A DNA stretch of 64,000 nucleotides from Cyclospora cayetanensis (lineage: Eukaryota > Apicomplexa > Conoidasida > Eucoccidiorida > Eimeriidae), in NCBI RefSeq assembly GCF_002999335.1, contig NW_020312085.1, forward strand, positions 43,191-107,190, written 5' to 3'. The first letter of the stretch is position 1; the number at the start of each line of letters is the position of its first letter. Below the pieces are notes generated by a model that was not told the DNA's origin, made no database searches, and was given only the letters and a program-made list of their open reading frames with translations. The position numbers were made by a program, and so were the translations under genes. Of the stretch, positions 37,001-48,395 are shown piece by piece.

Positions 37001-39978
37001 ACAGCCCACAATTTAAGGCGCTCATGGAAGCTCTCAGTTGCACGAGAAAGGCAGACAGCACTTCCTGGTGCCTCCGTCGAGATCGCCAGAACGAGCTTAT
37101 CGCTGCTACCGTTGAGCGCTTGGAGGTGCTCGCATCTCGAGAGCTGAAAGTAAGGAGATACCTTTCATGTTTACATATAAATCTTTGCGGGCAGTTGCCT
37201 TGTGGTTTGTACGAGCGCTCCGCAGGTTGCATGCGTTGCACGGGTAAAGTGTTTGCTGGTGCCTAATGCGGACTCGCCTCGCGTGCATGCGCGCATTCTC
37301 TCTCTGTCTCTGTGTCGATTTTTGTTCTTTTGCAGGACTTGGAAGCAGAGCAACAGCGCCACCAGCAGCGAAGCAAGGAGAAGCATAAGCAGCACAAGAA
37401 ACGGAGTGGCGGCTTCTCCTTCCGCAGTGCTGCCCTTGCGGGGGGTCTCATCGACTTCCAGCGCCGCCTGCTGGAGCTGGGGGCAGCAGCAGAGTCTCAA
37501 GCAGCAGGCGCCGCTACCGGCCTCTTTGCTGATGACGCGAGCAGCTGGGAGTCGGAGGCTGCGACAGCGGCAGCGACGCAACTGAGGGAACCGAAGGAGG
37601 CTTTGGCTGCGCTAGTCGGCGCATTCAAGAAGCTTCTGCAGCAGCTAGAAGGCGAGGCGCCTCCACACGAAGAAGACAAGCAGCAGCAAGGGGAGGATAG
37701 CGCGGAGGAACGCCGCCTGCTCAAGCTAGAAGGGTTGACGTGGTTTACAGGCCTCCAAAAAGAAAGGTCGTTGAGAAGATTGCTGTGGCTTATGGGGATG
37801 GAGTGCTCTGACGGAGAGGCTCGCTGGCAGCTGCCTAAAAGCGTTTCGGCAGCGACGTGGAAGGATAGACTGCAGGTCTTTGAGGCCATGCATACGCGAG
37901 ATTTAGACGTAAGACCAATTTTGGCTAGCCTGAGCGCTCACCGGCGGCTAGCCGCCAAGGACGGTACTGCCGCAGTTAGCTGACTCCCCGAATCGATTTT
38001 ACAGGCGCTCCTGCCTCTTCGAATCGTTCCAACCTCCGGACTGTCCCCACTTCCCGCCCCCCCTTTTCCTTTCCCCTTACACGCCCCCCTATTGCTGGTA
38101 TCTGCTGCTTTTTAGGATCTCGAGATGCTTGTTGAGGATGTACGACCCCGACATGCTGATGCTGGGACGAATCACCCGAACCGAGACAGGGAAAGAGATC
38201 GGAACGGCATGAGAGAAGGGCATGCTTCACGCAAGAAAACGCACAGCAAGCACAAATCTAAAGACAAAGGATCCTCAAGGCCCGTCGATCAGCCTTTGCG
38301 CATCAAGACGTATCCTCCGAAGCCTACGCCCCAGCAACAGCTTGTGTTGGTGCAGAAGCTGCTGCAGTGGCGCCGCTTTATCGAGGGGGGAGAGATGGGG
38401 GAAGTGGTTGGTGCCGACGAGCAGCTCCTGCGGCTCATAAGCTGTCTAGACACCTGGCTAGGCCGACGCGCAGCAGCAGCAGCAGACGCAGTAGCGGCTT
38501 GCGAACAGGCTGATGAGGCAGCAGCAGCAGCAGCGGCAGCAGACGCTGAGCGTGAAGTAGGCAACTTGGTCGTAACACAGCATGGCGAAGCAGGCGATGA
38601 AGAACACGCTTTACTCGGATCTGAATCGCATGAAAGCCTTCCAGTTGAAGCCATTGGACGCGGCCGTCTCCCTACAACGCTTGAGGCCCTCTGGGTGTGC
38701 GCTGCTTTGGGGGGGCAGCCAACCGTAGGAAGTGACAACAAACGGTGGATATGGCTAGCAGATCCTTGCCACCTTCCCGCTTCGTGGCTTCGAAGACAGC
38801 TCAAGCTGATACTGCGGGCTCTCTCGGATCCGCGGCTGAGCAGCGCGTCTGCGCTGCAGGAAGAAGCCGACGCCCTTGCGGAGATTGTGCAGCAGCAGCA
38901 GCAGAATGAAGAGCGGCAGCGAAAAGAGGAGGAGAAGAGGCACAGGCAGCAGCAGCAACAGGAAGAGGAGCAGAAGAGGCAGCGTAGAAAGGAGCAGCGC
39001 AGGCGGAAACGAAAGCAGCAAGAGGAGACTGAGGAAGAGAAGGAGGACAGTGAGCCTGAGAGGGCCGAGGCACCAGAGCCTCCCCCTAGCGACGAGTCAT
39101 CGCTTGCTGGCAATGAGGAGATCAGCGATGCTTCTGAGTCGCTTGAATCACGACGCACGCCCAAACAAACCCTCAGGGGGAGGAGGCGTTCCCGAGTTGC
39201 ATCCCCCGAATCCTCACCCATGAGGCCCCAGCCAACCGAAGAGACAGCAGAGGCGCACCCCAAAGTCTCTACAGGAGACGCACCAGGGACGTCCACCTCT
39301 GCATCAGCGGCAGCAGCAGAGGCACAAGCGGCGCAAACGGCAGCAGAGGAGGAAGAGGCTGATGCCTTCGCCGCGTGGATCAGAGACACTGTAGAGCGCC
39401 CCGAGGGCCGATCTTCCGCTGCCGCTGGAGAGCTGCCTCAGGCGCTGCAGAAGTTCATTGCAGAAACGGAGAAGGAAGAGCAGCATCTGCCGCTGCAGCT
39501 GATGGAGGGCGTTGTTTGTGAGAGAGCTGGATCAGCGCGAGATGCACAGCTACCAGCCGCAGCAGAGGCAGGAGGCGAAGCGGAGGAAGAGGGCCACAGG
39601 ATCAAGCGAGCCCGCAAAATCCCCAGCCGGGTGGCTTTGAAAGCACTCTTAGACGACTGCTGCCGCGTCGCTGCAGCAGGGGTAAGTTGGAGCAGCAATT
39701 GTGGCCAAACAAAGAAATGCAGATTTTCTAGACGCGTGCAGCAGCACATGACGAACAACCGGAGCAGGATGGGCTCAGTTCGTTCGTTGCAGGTTCTGAC
39801 TGTTTGTTGGATTCGGCATGTGTACATGTGTGCATCTGGGATGCGTGCTTGTGTGTACGTGTGTGTCTGTGAGCAGAAGCAGAGAGCCATGGAGGAGGAG
39901 GCGCTTGCGGATCTTCTGCCGGCAAATAAATTCGTTGGAGGTGGTACTGCCCTCAGTCACCTGTTGCTGGAGTCCTAG
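28050..39978 (+). CDS. TIMELESS/Tof1/Swi1 replication fork protection protein, 18 exons
   Basis: Exons: 28050-28244, 28347-29357, 29578-29748, 30040-30246, 30462-30610, 30790-30973, 31370-31479, 31722-31905, 32245-32556, 32673-33434, 33680-34483, 35178-35336, 35530-36040, 36249-36415, 36715-37149, 37336-37908, 38116-39681, 39877-39978. They sum to 7,602 nt (2,533 aa) with all phases consistent. Family marks: EKDLVLRCL in exon 3; LLRLLFVLPRVVDAD and WLLLAKFYFDQTLL in exon 5; LLNLIAWIFAFHVRFFS in exon 11; HFLVFQRLLNDP and FAAWAVRGFFRLW in exons 12-13; then the C-terminal WTHEEDCMLMQYF...GRHPKAVRKRLQHL. TIMELESS with TIPIN stabilises stalled forks in the nucleus. Acidic Ser-rich N-terminus, Gln/Ala tracts, and a further 950 residues of Glu/Lys/Gln-rich coiled coil make it roughly twice the animal length. 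Intron 8 begins with GC. Confidence 0.82.
29838..30000 (+). repeat. Intronic TG/TA repeat with GTAAACGTATGTATG-like units
   Basis: Inside the TIMELESS intron between exons 3 and 4, about ten imperfect units of TGTGTAAACGTATATATGCG type follow a short TG run. Purine/pyrimidine alternation is strong throughout. Confidence 0.85.
30985..31260 (+). repeat. Intronic TG and TA microsatellite
   Basis: Between TIMELESS exons 6 and 7, the sequence alternates GTGTGT, GTATGT and ATATAT runs over about 275 bp. It produces long antisense open frames rich in His, Thr and Ile that should not be read as genes. Confidence 0.9.
31906..32244 (+). other. GC-AG intron with a long pyrimidine tract (TIMELESS intron 8)
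   Basis: The conserved exon ends QHGVQSK at 31905 and is followed directly by GCAAGC rather than GTAAGC. The next exon starts after TTCAG at 32244. From about 31914 to 32130 the + strand is almost only C and T, in CCCCTCCTCTCCCCTCCACTT-like blocks. Confidence 0.65.
34500..34800 (+). repeat. Intronic CA-rich minisatellite with GCATGCATCATACAC units
   Basis: The TIMELESS intron between exons 11 and 12 carries about ten units of ACACACAAGCATGCATCATACAC type with varying CA length. GCATGC palindromes recur at 20-35 bp spacing. Confidence 0.88.
36420..36712 (+). repeat. Intronic TA run and TG/TC-rich repeat
   Basis: In the TIMELESS intron between exons 14 and 15 there is a TATATATA segment near 36435-36480 and a GTATCTGTATG/TGTGTG segment near 36598-36700. 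Confidence 0.8.
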
Positions 39979-41323
39979 AGGCTCCGGGGAGCTATCCGGG
40001 GTGCAGCGAAGGCTGCAACACTGGGAATCTCCCTGCTATTTTGATACAGGCAAATTAGGAAGGCACGTGGTTTTGTCTTTCAGGAGCCACCCCTTCACCT
40101 AGCCAACTAGTCTACCCCCTAGAGGGCTATTGCTGTCTCACTGCGTCGTCTAGCGAATGAGCATACGGGTGCAGACGCAACAAACGTTGCCAAGACGCCG
40201 AGAGGCTGGACAGCAGGTTGCTGTCTGGAGAGATTTGCTTGCGAAAAGAAAAAAGCTTGCTGTCGGGGCGCACTCGGGGTGTCTTTGAAGAAGAGGCAGC
40301 GGCACATTGTCAGATAAACCACACGCAAGTCATTTGAATTCTTGACGCCTAATTCTTTGTTGCTTGTTCTTGGAGATTCTACACGGGTGCACATAGCCCA
40401 CGAACCATCGTAAAGGGACTGCGTGTCTGTGTGTGTGGGGGCGCCATGTTCTGACACTAGCCGACAGAAGGCATCTGTCCCTACTTGCAGACTCCATGCA
40501 TAAAATTGCGTTCTTATGCTCAGTAGTCCATGGGCCTTTTGGACAGAAAACGAAAAGGGGCCTTAGAGTGGGTGCTGCTTGGGGCAGCGTCTACGGTGGG
40601 AGCGGGTGCCTCCTCGCACACTACACAGAAAAGGCAGAGTCCACCCTTTAAAGAAAGGTTCCTTCGGATATACGCGGTGCTCTTCTGATGTCTCTAGTTA
40701 CTTTAAATGCGCGGTGCTCCTTTCTGCATCTCCTTTAGCCTGATTGCCTGGATTTCTCCAGAGGGGTGAGTTTGCAGAGTTTCCCCTAACGATCCCTTCC
40801 TCTTTTACACTGCTTAGGGCTGCTAACGCAGTCCGACAGGGGTTCTTTTTAGAGATTCCAGGCTTCCCTTTGGCAGGGAGGACTTCTGCCGCCTTCGAAG
40901 TTGCAACTACAGGGTGCGCCTCAGCGGACGGCGGCACATGAGGAGGCTGAGAGCTCTGGCCCTGGAAGACGCCCTAAGGCAGAGCTCGAGCTTGGCGATA
41001 AACCAAGCTTATCGAACGGTTGAAGCATGTTTTGCTTCGCAGATGCTCAAGTAAAGCAGCAGTCGCTAGCTACACTCCGCTGTCCAGCGGGGGCCCCCTC
41101 CCTACGGCAGGGGGGCTTTCCCGTTGGGAGGTTGCAGCGGCCAAAGCGACAGTACTGCGTGCAAATTCTTATTTTCGGATTTTTTGTTCATGGTTTCAGC
41201 GTTAGTAGCTGCCACCGCTCCCCAGTGTGCTGGTATACCACGCAAGCACGGAACCCTCAGCCACCCACGTACCTCCTTGCGGTGGACTCATCAGCGAAGC
41301 AGAGGTCCTCCTGCCTCGAAGCA
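39979..41323. other. Intergenic spacer between TIMELESS and AIFM3-like genes
   Basis: Both neighbours are on the + strand, so this holds the 3' end of one and the promoter of the other. No TATA-like or other defined element stands out. Short frames exist but show no domain. Confidence 0.5.
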
Positions 41324-44300
41324 ATGAGCTTTTGGAAACCGACACTGCTCCGGCGGCTTGGCGCCGCTGCTCTTCTGCAGCAGCAGAGGCGCTTGCGTGT
41401 GGGCAGTGCCGTCACCTCGCCGCTGTACTTCCACCAGCAGCAGCAGCGGCAACGAGGGCAATCCACGAAATCGCGGCAAGTGGCGCTCGCTTCGGCTGTT
41501 GCCGCCTTCTGCTTCTCGTCTGGACGCAGCGAAGTGCCTCTAGGAGACGTCTCAGATTTTCCAGAAGGAGGGATTTACGAAGTCACTGTCAACGAGGGTA
41601 AGCCGCTGCCACACGCCCCCGATACAGGAGGCTCATGCCGCTGCCGGCCGTCATCGCTGAGGGGGTTGCTGCTGTGATTGCTGCCCCCTTGTCTGCGCCT
41701 CCTCCAGTCTCGCGAATGCACGGCTGCACACATGGGCCTTCTAACTTTGCGTGGATCCTGGTGCTCTGCGCTGCAGCAAAGGATAAAGTCTTGGTAGCTC
41801 ATATGGACGGCAAATTCTACTGCACGGGAGCCACGTGCCCCCATTATGGAGCTCCACTCGTCAAAGGCAAGCCGTTGCTGCAGTGCAGCTTATGGAAGAC
41901 ACCCAGGGCGCATGTATATAGATACGCCGTAGAATACGCTGTTTCTTGGGGCCCTTTGCCTAAAACTAAACTGCCCCAACAGCTGTTGATATCGCCTTTC
42001 TCCTAGGAGTAGTGTCGGCTGGCCTCCGGGGAGGGTTTGCTAGCTAGCCAGCAAGCGTAGTGCAATGCAAATGCATGGGGGCAGTGCTTGACGTGCGTCA
42101 AAACCAACGGTACCAACGGCTGCGTGCGGTGGGGAGGCAAAGGCTTTTGTACCTGTCGTTCTCTATTGGCACGGAACTGCGCTTATACAGAACACGTGAA
42201 GGGGGGAGGGGCTTTGCAGCTTAAGGGCTAGGTGTCCAGACGTTTGATGGGGGTGTGTCAGGACCGTATTTGAGGGGGGGAATGTTTTTTGCTCCTGATG
42301 CCGACCATCCAGATGCAGGGCTGAAGGCGGTGTGTTGCATCGTTATTACTGGCAGCGCCAGCAGCTAATTTGCTGCTCGTGCTCTAACCCGAGTAGAAAG
42401 GTGCAGGGGGTTCCTTGGAACGGGATTCACAAGCATCAACTGTGTGTTTTGGAGCTGTCGCTGCTGCCGACTGCGCCTCGCATTGGAGTGCAGGTGTAGC
42501 AACACGAGACCACGTCACATGTCCTTGGCACGATGCGAAGTTTGACTTCAAGACGGGGAAGTGTATTGCGGGTAGGTCTGGTCGAAGTCGCTTCGAAGAC
42601 AGGTGCTGGGGTGTACCTACACCCTTGGTATTTTTTTAAATTAAAAATGAGGCCCTCCACTGTATGTCTCTGGACGAGTCGGCATGTGTTCCTTGAAGGC
42701 AGCCGGAGCGACGCGCGACAGGCATGCGGTGCCTGGGGTACAGCCGAGTTTTTTATTTTCTAGAGAGGGGATTTCCCTCCAGGATCGCTGTTGCCTGCAT
42801 CATATTTTTCTGGTGCTGTGGGCGGCTTGCTGCCAGCCGATTAGCGTCTTCGTGGGTTGTATGTGCGCCTTGCGATCACGAAGGGCCTGTGGCGAAAGAC
42901 ATTCAGAGTTATCCCGTGACGATCAAGGGAACCACGGTATTTGCGAGTCTGCCTCCCCGACTCGAAGACGAAAAAGCCCCGAGTTTTTCCTGCTGCACGC
43001 CTCGACCAGAAACAGTAATTTGTTGACCCCTCTTCCGAGCGTGCAAGGGCCTCTCTGCACGCCTAGGAGCAGATGCGGCTCACAGAGCAAGCGCCTTTGA
43101 GAACCGATCGAGCTCAGGGGAACCTCCTTGCACCGTTGGTTTACGCAGTGGGGTGGAGCGCTCGCTGTGGGCATTCTTCGACCTCAGAAGACATCGCCGC
43201 TGGCGAGGGGTTATGACTGCCTCGATGTGCTGTCTGCAGGCCTTCCACGACAGCACGTTTGTAGTTGTTGGGGGTGGCGCAGCGGCGTCTGCTGCGGTAG
43301 AAGAACTTCGCGCGCTAGGCTTTCGAGGTGTCGTCTAGTGCCTTGACTTAGACATGGTTTTTTTCATGGCACTGCCTGCCTGCTGCGTGCGTGCAAGGCC
43401 TTCTCTCTGGATGGCTGCTCTCCCCCGCGCAAAGCATGCAGTCTCATGCATGCTTCGCCGTATCCTGCGTGCTTTGTCTTCCACTCGCTTCTCTGTGGCG
43501 AGGGCAGCACCCGCAGCTTATTCGCCATGCGAGGAGGGCTTTTCATAGGCTTGCCTGCGTCCTGAGGCTTGCATCGCAGGCCAGCCACTCTTCTCCTGAT
43601 GATGCGTTTTTCCCGCAGGCAAGCTTGTGATGATTTCTAGAGAAGAGCTGCCTCCTTACGACCGCATCATGCTAAGCAAGAACATCCGATGCGAACCCGA
43701 AAACAGTGGGCTGCCTGTCGCACACATATACAGCCGCATGTTCTGGGCACCATGCATACCGCCAAAGGCCTACCTGACTACCAGAATTTTTCCTCTCCTT
43801 GGACCCTTTTCGCCGCTCTCTTAGACTCAAAGGGTGCGTTCCATTCACGCACAGGCAGCCAGGTCTGCTTGTGGTGGCGCTGCTGCTGCTGCTGCTGCTC
43901 GCACAGTCCTGCTCCGCCCGAGAGAATATTTGACGGAGACGCTTCAAGTTGATTTGCGCCTTGGAGAGACGGTCCAGACCATCAACGCAGACACACAAAC
44001 TCTCAAAACGAACCGGGGTCATGAGCTTCACTACGATAAGGCATGTCTGTGCAGCCGTGCCGGCAGCTGTCTGACGCCACGGCTTGTGTGTCTGCTGTGC
44101 ATCTTCCAAAGTTTTGTATGCGTCCTCCGCTGTCGCTAGACGACTGCTACAGGCTTTTCCTGCCAGGACCTCTCGTGGCGCTCTGTCCAACTGAGCAGCA
44201 CCAGCACGTTTGTGTCGCTGTGTGTGTCAATATGTGTGTCGGTGTCTGTGTGTGTGTCTCTCTCTCTGTGTGTCTCTTTCTGTGTGTGTGTCGGTATGTG

Positions 44301-47300
44301 TTACTGTGTGTCTGTGTCTGTGTGTGTGTCGGTGTCTGCGTGTGTGTCTGTGTGTGTCCGTCTGTTTATTCCTCTCTGTTTGTCTCTCTTTGTCTGTGTC
44401 TGTCTCTCTCTGTCTGTCTCTCTGTCTGTGTGCGTGCTTTTCTATGCTGTGTTGTGCGTCTGACTTGGCATTTTTTCGTTTTATGGAAGTGTATGTGTAT
44501 TCGTGCTTGGCGGGTTGCCTGCATTCAGCTTTTGCTCTGCACCGGCAGCCGTGTGCGCCGGCTGGATGCAGTGAAGGGAGCAGATGCCTCTGGGGTGTTC
44601 TACTTGCGCGACATGGTGGATTTGGAAAAGATGCGGAAGAGTCTATTTTCGGACATTAATACCGTTGGTAGCTTGAAGCACGTCGTTGTGGGCTCGTCTT
44701 TCATTGGAGTTGAAATTGCTGCAGCGCTTAAGAAAATAGGCGTCAAGGATGTCACAGTAGTCGGCCGTGTAAGGCGTATTTCTGAGCTTCCTTCTCATTC
44801 GAATGTTCTGTCTCTGCGGCGGGGGTGCTCTACCGTGTAGCACAGCTGACTGTGCCCCCCTCCACCCCACCCCCCTGTGTGTCTGGATCCGTCGCCACTG
44901 CTTCCCCAGTCAGCACAGCGATAGCCACTTGCTTTGTTGGTCTGCACGCAGTGCACTTGTGGAATGGAAGGCGGCAAAAGCCTTCGCGGGACCTTGCATG
45001 TGTGGACAGACTTATATAGCACCAAATGCCTGTGTGCATGTACCCAGCACCGTAAAAAAATGCATGCGTTTGCGTCGATTTTGTTGTGTCGTTTGTTTTA
45101 ATATTGCAGGAGTCGGTTCCCTTTGAGCGGGCACTCGGGCAGCGCGTCGGTGGAGCCTTCAAGAATTTGCTGGAGTCTAACAACGTCACCTTCATCCCCG
45201 AGGCGGAAGTTGCAGAATTCATGTGCGCTTCTGCGTGTGCTGCCTCTCTCATCACATTGGGTGTGGAGGGACCTGCTGTATGAGCGCGTCGTCTCCGCAT
45301 GCACGCACGCCAGCAGCACTGCCTCCATCCCCTAGTGTGTTTCTAGCAAGGGGTCGCTTCAAACACATGTCAGTGGTGTGTTACAGGACGAGGAACGGCA
45401 ATGTCATCGGGGTGAAGCTCAACAACGGGAACGTCTTGGCCGCTGACAGGGTGGTTGTCGGGGTTGGCGTCACTCCAGATCTCCCTGCCATACAGAGTAG
45501 CACGCCAGTCAAGCAAGGTTCCCAAGGCGGATTGCTCGTCGATCCTTTGCTCTCGTGCGCTTTGTTGACAGACCCGCTCTGCTCTTTGTGCTGTATGTTG
45601 TGATATTTGTGCTGGCCAAGGATGCATCGTTTTTCGCCGCAAAATCGCCAACTTGGCAGCTGCTTCCTATCTCTATCTATATTTTTCTCTCCCGGTTTCT
45701 ATGTGTATATCTATATGTATACTGATGTATCCTGAGGGCTGCCGTGTGGCCGCTTTCGTTGGGGTCTGCCTTCCTGGGGTGCCGCCTGTAGAAGTGCATA
45801 TTTCGTATCGCCAGTCTGTTTCTGTTCGTGTTCTTTATTCTCGAGCGCCTTCCACGCTGCCTTCTGCGTGCTAGTGAGTGGATAGACGGGTAAGCTGCCA
45901 TTCTATGCTTGAACAAATCGCAGTCGCATCTCCTTTCGCAGGTCTGCCTCTCATCCAACGATATTCGCTGCGGGAGATATTGCAAGCTTCCCGTATGTCA
46001 AGTCGGGTAGGTTGTTTACCCGTGCCTCCCTCTCCTGCACGGCGAGGTGGCGCTGCCGCTGAAGGGAGTGCTGCTGCTGATGTGGTCGTTTTTTTCTCTG
46101 ATTTTCGCCGCACTGGAAGCCCCTTGCGTGCACGCGTGGGTTCGAGGGTGGCGACGTTAGCGGGGAGCATGCACATGTTTCCTCAGATGCTTAGGGGACC
46201 GTTTCTGTTTGTGCTCTAGGCCAGGAGACACGCGTCGAGCACTATGCCACTGCTATGGATCAGGGCAGAGCAGCCGCAGCGAATATGCTGGGTCTCAATA
46301 AGCCTTTCACGGCGCTTCCTTTTTTCTGGACGATGGTTTTTGGGAAGGGGCTGAGGTTCGTGCTGCTGAGCTCTGACTGCTTAGCCACTTTACCCCCGCG
46401 CTAACACTTCTTGTTCTCTGCTTATATGGACGCCTGCATGCCCAGAGGTGCCACCTGCCGGATGCTGCGCACACCAAACACGTTCTTGCCATGGGGGGCC
46501 CCGATAAAACTCATATCTGTGCTCTTCTCTTCCTCTCCAATGCACAGGCCGCCACAAATGCTTCGCTCGACCTTGTTGCGCAGCTTTGTGTTCCTTGTTT
46601 CAGCCTCCATGTCATTTTTCGCCTCTCGTGCCCCTCCCCCCGCATCAACATGCCACAGACCGGGGGCACACGCGTCGCATGCAATCCACCTGAATCCTCG
46701 CGCGCCACTGCATTTTCTTTTCACAGGTACATCGGTAACGGCGCCGGCTTCGAGGACGTCATTATAGAAGGCGATCTCGCCAAAATGCAGTTCGTCGCTT
46801 ACTACACGAAAGGCGAAAAGGCGAGCCCCAACAAACTGGCTGTGTAGAGCAGATCTTTCGAAGGGCTGTTTTTTTGTGCGGTGCCTGCGTGGAGAAACTG
46901 TCGGGCTGTCTCCTGAGCGATGCTGGTTGCTATTAGGCTGTGCGCCATACCCTACGCCCAACCCACTTTTTAATTCTGCGGTAGAAGCATCTCCGAACTC
47001 TCCCGCAGCAGAGTTCTGTGTGTCTTTCTAGTGACCTGCATCGCCAGAGCCTCTTCTCACCGCCAGAGAGCTGTGTCTCTTTCGGGCTGCATGTGTATGT
47101 ATGTATGTATGTATATATGTATGTATGTGTGTACGTGTGCAAATGTGCGTGCATGTTTGAATCTCTCTGTGCCGCAGGTCATTGCTGCTGCAACAATGGG
47201 CAAGGATCCAGTTTGCGTCGCTATTGGGGAAGCGATGCAGGCAAACATCATGCCAACTGCGACAGAGCTGCGCATGGGCTTGCAAAACTCACAAGATATT

Positions 47301-47445
47301 TTGAATAGAGTCAAGGTGCTTTTGGCGTGCTGATTTGTTTCTGCTGTAGCGTTGCGTGCCTTGCGCCCTGCCTGCGAATCAGCGGGTTGCGTGCCTAGTG
47401 TCTGCGATGCCTTTTCAGCAAGCCTGCATCAAGAAGGTTGCATGA
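41324..47445 (+). CDS. AIFM3-like Rieske [2Fe-2S] and FAD/NAD(P)H oxidoreductase, 15 exons
   Basis: Exons: 41324-41597, 41777-41866, 42494-42571, 42884-43014, 43240-43327, 43619-43705, 43907-44040, 44529-44768, 45110-45222, 45387-45554, 45942-46006, 46220-46355, 46727-46841, 47178-47315, 47419-47445. They sum to 1,884 nt (627 aa; human AIFM3 is about 600). The N-terminus (MSFWKPTLLRRLGAAALL, then Arg/Gln-rich) looks like a mitochondrial presequence. A complete Rieske site follows, CPHYGAPL and CPWHDAKF. Next are an FAD motif (VVVGGGAAASAAVEELR), LPPYDRIMLSK, YDKLLLCTGSR, a second dinucleotide motif (VVVGSSFIGVEIAAAL), FAAGDIASFP, HYATAMDQGRAAAANMLG and PFFWTMVFGKGLRY. The C-terminal domain has DVIIEGDLAKMQFVAYYTKG. 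It should pass electrons between NAD(P)H, FAD and the iron-sulfur centre, with the acceptor unknown. Introns 2 and 7 appear to begin with GC. Confidence 0.92.
41867..42493 (+). other. GC-AG intron splitting the Rieske site
   Basis: The exon ends after CPHYGAPLVK plus one base at 41866 and is followed by GCAAGC. The next exon begins after GTGCAG (42493) and restores GVATRDHVTCPWHDAKF in frame. No GT donor lies close enough downstream to keep the Rieske spacing, so the GC donor is the simplest reading. Confidence 0.7.
44041..44528 (+). other. Probable GC-AG intron
   Basis: ELHYDK ends at 44040 and is followed by GCATGT. The next exon after ATTCAG (44528) gives LLLCTGSR in phase, reproducing the conserved YDKLL-x-x-TGS block of the oxidoreductase. 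Using the GT two bases later in GCATGT would break the phase with this acceptor. The donor is weaker than GCAAGC. Confidence 0.55.
44208..44440 (+). repeat. Intronic TGTGTC/TCTCTC repeat
   Basis: Degenerate TGTGTGTCTCTGTGTC units fill part of the AIFM3-like intron 7. Translations of this stretch give Cys/Val/Ser-rich frames that are artefacts. Confidence 0.88.
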
Positions 47446-48395
47446 GGCTCCGCGTGGATCCTTCAGGACAGCCCACAGAGGGCACCAGGGGGCCTGCACT
47501 TTCGACGTTTTGTTTGTTTCCCGCTTCTGTGCCCCTTTACTCATCAGGCAGAGAGCACAGGCGCAGGAAGAAGTGCAGCCGCAGTCCTTCACCGCCGAGT
47601 CTTCGAGCAAGTCTTCGCCTTTAAACGTTAGTCCCGCCTTGCGAGTGTGTACCATGAGATGGTGACAATAGATCTGGTCACGAAAGCGTCTCGTATGCAC
47701 GACATGCCTCCCCATCGCCCTGCTTTTAGCGAAACATGTGTTTCCCCCTACCGGCGAAGAGACGGTTTGCTGCAGGCTGCTAGCCAGCGCTATTAGCACC
47801 ATGCTTCTGAAAACAACCCCCCCTTCGGGGCCTACCGCGGCTAGCTTACGCGGCAAAGGGCACTTTCAGGGAGTGGCGGCATGACTACGCTCGAAAATGC
47901 CCTGAGAATAATTTCTTCTACTGGAGGTTTCCAAATGCAAGCGTATGCCACCACGCTGGCACTGCTCGGCTCCCCTCACGGGGCACCGTTCACATGCTTC
48001 CATCGTTGTCTCTCCGTCTTCTGACGTACTGCAGACACGGTTACATCCCTTAGCAGGTGTGCGTGGACTCGTCTATCTATGTGTGCTCGGTCGATGGCGC
48101 CCGCCCGACCCTTGAAGCTCATTTCTGTAGCAATCTGCCTCAACCGGAGGTGCTGCTGAAAGGAGGCCTCACGCCAACAAACCGTGTTTTCAGGCTAAAT
48201 ACACCCCGAATCGGGGCAAAATCTGCCTACACTTACCACTATTATGGGGCTTTACACACTCTTTGCAGCTCCAGCAGCAAGGCATGCATCCCAGTAGCAA
48301 GCAAATACCAACCCAAACAGGTTCTACACTAGGCTCCTCTTGCGAACCGGCATTCTGCCTCTCTCTCTCTCTCCGATTGGCTGTTTTATTCTCAT
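47446..48395. other. Convergent intergenic spacer
   Basis: This lies between the 3' end of the AIFM3-like gene (+) and the probable 3' end of the CAP-D3-like gene (-). I see no supported gene in it. Confidence 0.45.

Noticed and set aside
38289..39389. 366-codon open frame on the minus strand, Ser/Cys/Ala-rich
   Set aside because: It is the reverse of TIMELESS exon 17. CAG-type tracts keep several frames open on both strands, and the composition is that expected of reversed repeat codons.
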